NCBI GenBank assembly: GCA_030431255.1 | Contig: JAUIJL010000033.1 | Span: forward strand, 23,343 to 87,342 | Direction: 5' to 3' | DNA: 64,000 nt | DNA from: Thermoanaerobaculia bacterium | GTDB lineage: Bacteria > Acidobacteriota > Thermoanaerobaculia > Multivoradales > J023 | Shown here: piece after piece, positions 36,943 through 43,665 of the stretch | Layout: each line of letters starts with the position of its first letter | Numbering within the stretch: the first letter of the stretch is position 1 | Notes under the pieces: model-generated | What the model was told of the DNA's origin: nothing | Database searches by the model: none | What the model saw: the letters and a program-made list of their open reading frames with translations, nothing else | Program-made: the position numbers and the translations under genes

Positions 36943-38892
36943 ATGGAAAGCTCGGTCCAAGAAAAACGAAACAACCGCCTTTCGTGGCTGATCACCTCTT
37001 TGTTGGTGATTCTGGTGGCGGTGCTCGGCGCCCTCCAATATCGATGGCTGGGCCAGGTGGCGGAAGCCAATCGGCTCCAGAGCAAAGCCGCGCTCGATAC
37101 GGCGGTCCAGCGCTTCGCGGAAGATTTCAACGACGAGCTGAGCCGTCTTTTGGTCGCGCTCAAAGCCGGTCGTCTGACCCGTCACCGCGACCTACTCGGC
37201 CCGGCGGCGGCCCGGGCGCTCGAGGATTGGCGCGATACCGCGGACTTTCCCGAGCTCGTTCAAGGTATTTACCTGCTGGACTCCGAAGGTTTGCAATCGG
37301 TTCAGCTACAAAGTGTCGCCCAGACCGGCTCAGCTGAGCAGAGCCCTGATTCGACCATTTCGGCCCTCCAACTTTCGTCGGACGATCCCTTAATCCCGCT
37401 TCGCGACCGCTTGCTGCTCTTGCTGAGCTCGTCCGACCCCCGCGGGCCATTCGATCCCGAGCGCGAGCCTGAGCCACGCCTGTCCATGTTGGCCCCGGAA
37501 ATACCCGCGTTGATCTTGCCCTATGCCGCCGGGCCCGGCGGTCATCGAGACATCGAGCGCCTAGTCCGGCGCACCCAACGGGAGCTCCGCGACCAAGGGA
37601 AGTCGAGGGGCGCTCCCGACAACGAAGAAGATCTCCCGCGCGGTCGCCGACGACATCGACGGGATCCGAATCCGCGCCCCACGGCTTTCATCATCGTGCA
37701 CTTGGACCAGAAGGTGATCGCGGAGCAGATCCTGCCGAGCCTGGCGGATCGCCATTTCGGCGACACCCTGCCCTTCCACCTACGGGTGCTCGAAGCCGAC
37801 GACGACAACGTCGACCACAGCGTCGACTACATCGGCGGCAGCAACGGCGGCGTCATCTTCGAATGGGGCCCGGACCTTCGGGGCCGAACCTCCACCGTGG
37901 ACGCGGAGGCCGAGCTCTTCGGTCCGTTGCTGACCAGCCCCAATGAACACGGTCGAGGTCGATTCCGCCGATTCCTGGGCGCCATCGCCGCCATTGGACA
38001 GCTCGATTACGGTCGCTGGCGTCTCCTCGCCCAACATCCCGAAGGCTCCCTCGACCTGGCCCTCGATCGGGCGAAGCGGCGGAACCTCTTGCTCGCCTCG
38101 GGTATTTTGGCGGTGCTGGCGTTCGCGCTTCTTCTGCTCACCCGCAACGCGATCCGGGCTCGGCGCCTAGCCCAACAGCAATTGGACTTCGTGGCGGGCG
38201 TCACCCACGAGGTGATGACTCCGCTCGCTGCCCTGCGATCCGCCGGCCAGAATTTGGCCGACGGATTGATCACCGACCCCAAGCAAATCGGTCGCTACGG
38301 CCAGATGATCGACCGCGAGGGCCGTCGCCTGGCGGATTTGGTGGGCCAAGTCTTGGCCTTCGCGCGCATGCAATCCCACCGCCCCAGCTTCCATCCCGAG
38401 GCCTTGGACCCGTCGGCGATCTTGGAGGCCGTAGCCGAAGACCTCAAACCCCAGCTGGAAGCCCAAGACGTCGAGCTGGAAAAGGATCTAGAGCCGGATC
38501 TCCCGCCGGTGCTGGCCGATCGGCAAGCCCTGATCCGAGCCCTCGGCAATTTGGTCGGCAACGCCATCAAATACGGCCAGGAACAGCGGCCGGGTTGGGT
38601 GGGTCTGCGCTGCCGACGCAAAGACTCGAAGGTGATCTTTGAGGTCGTGGACCGGGGGCCGGGCATTCCGAGCGGCGAGCGCTCGGCGATCTTCGAGCCG
38701 TTCTTCCGAGGCACCCATCGGGGCGGCGGGCTCACGGCGAGCGCGGTGCCCGGCACCGGCTTGGGCTTGGCGCTGGTCAAACACTTGGTAGAGTCCCAGG
38801 GCGGCAGCGTCGGGCTGTCGTCGAAGCTCGGACAGGGCAGCACCTTCCGCATCGTGTTGCCGATCGCTGTCGCGGAGGAATCCAAACCTTGA
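36943..38892 (+). CDS. Membrane sensor histidine kinase
   Basis: About 649 residues from ATG 36943 (TTG 36937 also possible). TM1 is at about 13-33, followed by a periplasmic sensor domain of about 340 residues with an unusual acidic and Arg-rich low-complexity stretch, and TM2 at about 384-403. The HisKA domain contains VTHEVMTPLAALRSAG with phospho-acceptor His422. The ATP-binding domain has N-box NLVGNAIKYG, G1 DRGPGIP and G2 GTGLGLALVKHLV. The sensor fold is not recognised. It overlaps the response regulator gene by four bases. Confidence 0.93.
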   Translation: MESSVQEKRNNRLSWLITSLLVILVAVLGALQYRWLGQVAEANRLQSKAALDTAVQRFAEDFNDELSRLLVALKAGRLTRHRDLLGPAAARALEDWRDTADFPELVQGIYLLDSEGLQSVQLQSVAQTGSAEQSPDSTISALQLSSDDPLIPLRDRLLLLLSSSDPRGPFDPEREPEPRLSMLAPEIPALILPYAAGPGGHRDIERLVRRTQRELRDQGKSRGAPDNEEDLPRGRRRHRRDPNPRPTAFIIVHLDQKVIAEQILPSLADRHFGDTLPFHLRVLEADDDNVDHSVDYIGGSNGGVIFEWGPDLRGRTSTVDAEAELFGPLLTSPNEHGRGRFRRFLGAIAAIGQLDYGRWRLLAQHPEGSLDLALDRAKRRNLLLASGILAVLAFALLLLTRNAIRARRLAQQQLDFVAGVTHEVMTPLAALRSAGQNLADGLITDPKQIGRYGQMIDREGRRLADLVGQVLAFARMQSHRPSFHPEALDPSAILEAVAEDLKPQLEAQDVELEKDLEPDLPPVLADRQALIRALGNLVGNAIKYGQEQRPGWVGLRCRRKDSKVIFEVVDRGPGIPSGERSAIFEPFFRGTHRGGGLTASAVPGTGLGLALVKHLVESQGGSVGLSSKLGQGSTFRIVLPIAVAEESKP

Positions 38893-39587
38893 GCCATCAC
38901 ATTCTGCTGGTGGAAGACGAGCCCAGCTTGATCCTGACCCTCGAAGACCGTCTGCGCGCCGAAGGCCACGAGGTGACGACCGCGGAAGACGGCGAAACCG
39001 GCTTTCAGCTGGCGTCGGATCAGCGGTTCGACCTCTTGATCCTCGACCTCAACCTGCCGCGTAAGAACGGTCTCGACGTCTGCCGGGACTTGCGCCAACG
39101 GGGTGTCGGCACCCCGATTCTGATGCTCACCGCCCGCGCCGAGGTGGTCGACAAAGTAGTCGGTCTAAAGCTCGGCGCCGACGACTACCTCACCAAGCCG
39201 TTCGAGACCATGGAGCTTATGGCTCGGGTCGAGGCCCTGCTGCGCAGGTCGCCGGCGCTCCAAGGGGCCAAAGCCAATACCTACCAATTCGGAGACGTGC
39301 GGGTCGATTTCGAAGGCGCCGAGGTCACCAAAGGCGGGGTGACCGTGGACCTCTCCGCCTTGGAGCTGCGACTCTTGCAATACTTCATCGAGCACCGGGG
39401 CAAGGTCATCGGCCGCGACGAGCTGCTGGACGAGGTCTGGGGATACGACGCCACGCCAGTGACCCGCACGGTGGATGTGCACGTCGCCGCCGTGCGCCAA
39501 AAGCTCGAAGACGTGCCGGGCAAGCCGCGACACCTGCTGACCGTGCACGGACGGGGTTATAAATTTGTTTCCGGTCACGAGCGTTAG
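38889..39587 (+). CDS. OmpR-family response regulator
   Basis: 232 residues from TTG 38889, overlapping the kinase stop. Receiver domain: HILLVEDEPSL acidic pocket, phospho-acceptor Asp53 in LLILDLNLP, LTARAE with the conserved Thr, and DYLTKPF with the conserved Lys. C-terminal winged helix: LSALELRLLQYFIEHRGKVI, then VTRTVDVHVAAVRQKLED and TVHGRGYKF. Partner of the adjacent kinase. Likely targets are the divergent EF-hand gene and perhaps the cytochrome gene just downstream. Confidence 0.95.
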   Translation: MSHHILLVEDEPSLILTLEDRLRAEGHEVTTAEDGETGFQLASDQRFDLLILDLNLPRKNGLDVCRDLRQRGVGTPILMLTARAEVVDKVVGLKLGADDYLTKPFETMELMARVEALLRRSPALQGAKANTYQFGDVRVDFEGAEVTKGGVTVDLSALELRLLQYFIEHRGKVIGRDELLDEVWGYDATPVTRTVDVHVAAVRQKLEDVPGKPRHLLTVHGRGYKFVSGHER

Positions 39588-39636
39588 CCCGTCGGAAGCC
39601 GGGCCACCGGGGCCGCAGGACGCTGGGACGGTCGTC

Positions 39637-41469
39637 ATGGGTGCTGTCGTCCTCGGCCTTTGCCTCGCCGGCGCCGCCTCGGCCCAACCGCCGGCAAACG
39701 ATCAAGCCTGCTTCACCTGCCACAGCGCCATTGTCCGCCAGTACCAGCGGGACCACGCCATGGCCCGCAGCTTGGGTCCCGTGGACACGCCACCCACCCC
39801 AGGTCGGGTCGAGAATCCGAGGAACGGCATGCGCTACGAGCTGTCGGTGGACGGTCGAGATCGGGCTTGGCTGAGCGCGACCTATCCCCACGGCGGCACG
39901 CGACGGCAACAGATCGTCGGTCGCATCGGCGCGGGGGTCCACGACGTCTCTTGGGCCACCACCGAGGTGGACGTCATCACTTCCGAGCCCACGGATCGGC
40001 TCTTCTTCGCCCCGGTGGAGCACATCACCGGCAAGGGGCTGACCCTATCTCCCTTCGAGCAAAGCGATCGTGGGCCCACCGCCGCCATGGACAAGGTTTT
40101 GACCACCGCTTGTCTGCGCTGCCATTCTCAAACCGACGTGACCACCTTGCCGAGCTCGGCCGCCGCCCGAGGCAGGGTCCATCCCGCCCATCAGCTGGGG
40201 GCCGATGCCTTCGATCATCTGGAGCCCCTGGGCTGCGCCGCTTGCCACGGCGATGCCACCCGGCATCTGGAGCTGATGCGCCGACCCGAGGGGCTGCGCC
40301 GAGCTCTCGAAGGAGACGACACCGACCTCGGTTTGCGTCGGCTCGCCAGCTTGGACCCGGGTCTGCAACGGGACGTCTGCGCCCGCTGCCACCTGGACGG
40401 CGACGCCCACCTCGACCTGACCCGGGGCGCCTTCGATCCGAGCCGACCCTTGGAAGCCCAAGAGCCCAACTTCCGCATCCGGCCGGACGACCCCGACGAT
40501 TTCCGTTTCGTCGGCCAATGGGAGCGGCTGATGGAATCCGCCTGTTTCAAGGGCTCGCCGTCCATGACCTGCACCTCGTGTCATCAACCTCACTCGGGGG
40601 TGGCAGCCCAAGGACTGACCTCTTTCGACACCGCTTGCATGTCTTGTCACTCCTCCCCCGAGCCGACCTGCTCGCGGTCTCCTGAGCTCACGGTCCAGAC
40701 CGTGACCGGCGAGGCGGCGAGATCCCGCGAGGGCTGTGTGGATTGCCACGTGCGACGTAGCCAGCCCTTCGACCTTCCCCACGTGCGCACCGCCGATCAC
40801 CGGATCCGTCGTCGGATCGCGCCGCCGGAGACTCTGCCCTATCGAAAAAACGCTGGAAAGGACGGCTCCCTCGAAGCGCTCACCGACGGACGGCTCGAAG
40901 CCGCCCTCGCCACCCCGGCGGGTCGTCGCTGGCGGGAAGGCACCTCAGCCTTGGCCGCCTTCGGGCTCGGTCGGGCCGAGCAGGCGGTCCGACACCTCAC
41001 CGCCTTCGACGCCCTGCCGGCCGTCGCCGGTAACGATCTTTTCGTCGACCTGGAGAGCCTGCCCCAATTCCAAATCCTACGCGCCCGCCTGGCGTCGACC
41101 ACCGGCGAAGGCGACACCTTGCAACGTCTGGAAGCCGTGCTCAAGCTCGATCCCGCGGATCCCTTCACCCGCCTGACCTTGGCCCGTCGCCATTTGGAGA
41201 TGGGTGAGCTCGACGCCGCCTGGCAGAAAACCGAGCAGGTGCTGGCGGACTTCCCGAACGATGAGCACGCCTACTTCCTGAGGGTCAAAATCGCTGAAAA
41301 GCGAGGCGATCCCGAAGCGATCCGGCAGGCGCTGGAAAGCTTCGTCAAGCTGTGGCCGTCCGACCCTGTGGCCTGGAGAAAGCTGGCCCGTTTTCGCGCC
41401 GGCGCCGGTGACGAGCCGGGTGCCCGTCGCGCCTGGGCCCGGGCCCAACGGCTGCGCCCCGGGCAGTGA
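39637..41469 (+). CDS. Exported seven-heme cytochrome c with TPR C-terminus
   Basis: 610 residues from ATG 39637; a longer frame starts inside the response regulator gene at 39565. The N-terminus GAVVLGLCLAGAASAQ is a short signal peptide. Seven CXXCH heme motifs are present: CFTCH, CLRCH, CAACH, CARCH, CTSCH, CMSCH and CVDCH, with free His residues between that could be distal ligands. The last 150 residues form about three TPR-like units (LTLARRHLEMGELDAAWQKTE, AYFLRVKIAEKRGDPEAIRQA). This is the multiheme-TPR arrangement common in Acidobacteriota and Planctomycetota. Periplasmic electron transfer is likely; the redox partner is unknown. Confidence 0.88.
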   Translation: MGAVVLGLCLAGAASAQPPANDQACFTCHSAIVRQYQRDHAMARSLGPVDTPPTPGRVENPRNGMRYELSVDGRDRAWLSATYPHGGTRRQQIVGRIGAGVHDVSWATTEVDVITSEPTDRLFFAPVEHITGKGLTLSPFEQSDRGPTAAMDKVLTTACLRCHSQTDVTTLPSSAAARGRVHPAHQLGADAFDHLEPLGCAACHGDATRHLELMRRPEGLRRALEGDDTDLGLRRLASLDPGLQRDVCARCHLDGDAHLDLTRGAFDPSRPLEAQEPNFRIRPDDPDDFRFVGQWERLMESACFKGSPSMTCTSCHQPHSGVAAQGLTSFDTACMSCHSSPEPTCSRSPELTVQTVTGEAARSREGCVDCHVRRSQPFDLPHVRTADHRIRRRIAPPETLPYRKNAGKDGSLEALTDGRLEAALATPAGRRWREGTSALAAFGLGRAEQAVRHLTAFDALPAVAGNDLFVDLESLPQFQILRARLASTTGEGDTLQRLEAVLKLDPADPFTRLTLARRHLEMGELDAAWQKTEQVLADFPNDEHAYFLRVKIAEKRGDPEAIRQALESFVKLWPSDPVAWRKLARFRAGAGDEPGARRAWARAQRLRPGQ

Positions 41470-41487
41470 GCCCGGCTGCCCAACGAC

Positions 41488-42234
41488 CTAAACGCTCTTG
41501 CGCACCGACCTCTGGTAGAGGTGAACGGTCCAGGCCGTGAAAGCCCAAGACGTCAGCGCGCCGATCAAGGCCCACGCCCACCAGGACTGTCCGTTCGCAG
41601 CCCGCACATAGGCCTCCACGGTCCAAAAGGGCGGCACCCAAGCACCGACGACGAATTTCCACGGCGCGTCCAAAAGCGCCGCGACCATGGGCAAGAAGCA
41701 CAGACCGCTCAACAGCTTGCCCCAGGCGAAGGCCTGCACCTTGTCGCGGGTCATGAGGGGAAAGAAGATCGCCGCGGCCGACGCCATGGGCGCATTCGCC
41801 AGGGCCAAGAGCCCACAAATACCGATAGAAGGCGCGCCCAAACCGTGACCTACGGCGATCGCCGGCAGGGCCACGAAGGCAAAGAGACCGGGCAGACCGA
41901 TCCGATACATCAGATAGTCGGAAAGCGCCACAGGCGTCACCAGACGAGCCCGCAAGGTGCCCTGTTCTTTTTCGTCCAACATTAAAAAACCGATCAACAA
42001 CCCCAAGAACATCGACGACAACAGCACCGTGGTGTAGCTGCCGATCAGCGGCCAATAGGGCTCCAAATCGAAGTCGAATCGCCTCTTCAGCCAACCGGTG
42101 AGCGGAGGCACGCCGAATCGCATGGCCACAACGATGACCACCAAATAGGACGGCACAAAAACCAGGAAACGGTCCCGGGCCACCAATTTGAGATCGTAAG
42201 CCCAGAAGTGTTTGAACAGGGCGAGTCGGCTCAC
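41488..42234 (-). CDS. ABC-2 type permease subunit (second of a pair)
   Basis: 248 residues from GTG 42234, which overlaps the stop of the preceding permease as GTGA; the frame extends further upstream but only as antisense of that gene. Six membrane segments, with LDEKEQGTLRARLVTPVALSDYLMYRIGL in the conserved cytoplasmic loop typical of ABC-2 exporters. Its partner is the same length and orientation. The pair resembles the two-permease part of fluoroquinolone-type exporters, but the ATPase gene is not adjacent. Confidence 0.78.
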   Translation of the reverse strand: MSRLALFKHFWAYDLKLVARDRFLVFVPSYLVVIVVAMRFGVPPLTGWLKRRFDFDLEPYWPLIGSYTTVLLSSMFLGLLIGFLMLDEKEQGTLRARLVTPVALSDYLMYRIGLPGLFAFVALPAIAVGHGLGAPSIGICGLLALANAPMASAAAIFFPLMTRDKVQAFAWGKLLSGLCFLPMVAALLDAPWKFVVGAWVPPFWTVEAYVRAANGQSWWAWALIGALTSWAFTAWTVHLYQRSVRKSV

Positions 42235-42977
42235 GGGCTCGGCTCCGGCGAAGGCACCGACGACGGCAATGTGCTCTCCGGCCTCGACCACAGCTTTCGG
42301 TACTCTCGCACCGCCCAGCGCAGCCCGAAGACCAGCCAAAGCACCGACATCCCCACAGCGGCGATCAGCTCCACCTGCGACACCCCCGCGGTGGCCGCCA
42401 CGATCAGAAGGAACGCCCCGTAAGTGGGAAAAAGGAACCAAAGCGGGCCGGCGCCCACGCCGAAATAAGGCAGCATAGGCAGCACCAACAAAACCCCCAT
42501 GACCATGGCATTGGGAATCAAGAATTCCGTCACCGAGCGGCTGGGCAAGGCTTGGATGAAGGCGAGCACCCCATAAAAAATACCCAACACGGTGATCGCC
42601 CCAAAAAGCGCGATCCAGCTCACCCGGTCCAACGCGCCCGCCAAACCCAGCAGCAAAACACTCTCCAGGGCGCCGAAAAGCCCCAAGGTCAACAGCTTCG
42701 AGGTCAGATACTCGCCGAATCTGAGGGGAGTCACGCTTTGGGCGGCCAAGGTGTGCTGATCCCGCTCGAAAATCACCAGAGCAGCCACAAAGAAATAAGT
42801 CGTGCTGCCGATGTGCATCAACAGCAGGGGCGGCACCCACTGCAACAATCCGTCCCCATCGAACGCGAATCGCGCCGCCAGTCCCCACACCACCGCCATC
42901 GCCAAGCCGATGGTGTAGAGGTGATTCCGGGCCTGAATCACGACATCGACGACGAGGGTGGAGAGCAGTCTTTTCAC
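42231..42977 (-). CDS. ABC-2 type permease subunit (first of a pair)
   Basis: 248 residues with an N-terminal MKRLLSTLVVDVVIQARNHLYTIGLAM segment and six membrane helices. The loop FERDQHTLAAQSVTPLRFGEYLTSKLLTLG corresponds to the ERE/EKE-type loop of ABC-2 exporters and matches the loop of the downstream subunit. The two overlap by four bases and must be co-translated. The missing ATPase could be encoded elsewhere or upstream on another transcript. Substrate unknown. Confidence 0.78.
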   Translation of the reverse strand: MKRLLSTLVVDVVIQARNHLYTIGLAMAVVWGLAARFAFDGDGLLQWVPPLLLMHIGSTTYFFVAALVIFERDQHTLAAQSVTPLRFGEYLTSKLLTLGLFGALESVLLLGLAGALDRVSWIALFGAITVLGIFYGVLAFIQALPSRSVTEFLIPNAMVMGVLLVLPMLPYFGVGAGPLWFLFPTYGAFLLIVAATAGVSQVELIAAVGMSVLWLVFGLRWAVREYRKLWSRPESTLPSSVPSPEPSP

Positions 42978-43077
42978 GGGATCACTCTACCAGCAGCGCC
43001 CCGACGGTACGGGCAATCGACGGCATTGGGTATTGGCGCTAAAATCTCGTCATGCACCCTTCCTTTCGGAGCTTTTG

Positions 43078-43665
43078 ATGTCCGACGATCTCACTTCCCT
43101 CTTGCAGGCATGGAGGCAAGGGGACCCCAAAGCGCAAGCCGACCTCTGGCCCAGGCTCTATCCCGAGCTCAAGATCATCGCCCACAGTGTGCTCAGAAGC
43201 CCTTTTCGGAATCAGGGTATGGGCACGACCTCTCTGGTGCACGAAGCGGCGTTGAAGCTGCTGAATGTGGATATCGATTGGGCGGATCGCAAGCATTTCT
43301 ACGCCGTGGCGGCGAAGGCCATGCGATACCTATCGGTGGACGAGGCTCGAAGACGCTTAGCCGACAAACGGGGCGCGGATCGAAACGTGGCCTTGGAACC
43401 CATGGACGAGCAAGTGGTCGACCCGTTGCAAAAAGACCCCGGGGAGATTCTCGGGGTCCACCGAGCGATGGAGCGCCTGCGAAAAATCAACGCGCGCCAG
43501 GAACAGCTCGTCGAGCTGCGTTATTTCGCCGGCATGACCGTCAACGAAACCGCCGAGGTCCTGGGAATCTCTACGCCGACCGTGGTTCGGGAATGGAAAG
43601 CGGCACGGATCTGGCTGCATGGTGAGCTGAAGGGCCATAGCTGGTCTCAAGGAGCCGACACATAG
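43078..43665 (+). CDS. ECF sigma factor of the kinase-linked acidobacterial type
   Basis: 195 residues. Region 2 begins LLQAWRQGDPKAQADLWPRLYPELKIIAH; the segment GTTSLVHEAALKLLN, then DRKHFYAVAAKAMRYLSVDEARRR, is diagnostic of the sigma-70 ECF subgroup that is encoded next to TPR-bearing Ser/Thr kinases in Acidobacteriota and Planctomycetota. Region 4 reads LVELRYFAGMTVNETAEVLGISTPTVVREWKAAR. A TAAAAT element with the same GGCGC prefix as the dinB promoter lies near 43040. No anti-sigma factor gene is adjacent; the kinase probably regulates it. The stop overlaps the kinase start. Confidence 0.92.
   Translation: MSDDLTSLLQAWRQGDPKAQADLWPRLYPELKIIAHSVLRSPFRNQGMGTTSLVHEAALKLLNVDIDWADRKHFYAVAAKAMRYLSVDEARRRLADKRGADRNVALEPMDEQVVDPLQKDPGEILGVHRAMERLRKINARQEQLVELRYFAGMTVNETAEVLGISTPTVVREWKAARIWLHGELKGHSWSQGADT

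Noticed and set aside
40900..41440. Cytochrome gene C-terminus as a separate TPR gene
   Set aside because: The frame is continuous with the heme region, there is no stop or ribosome site, and heme-TPR fusions are usual in these bacteria.
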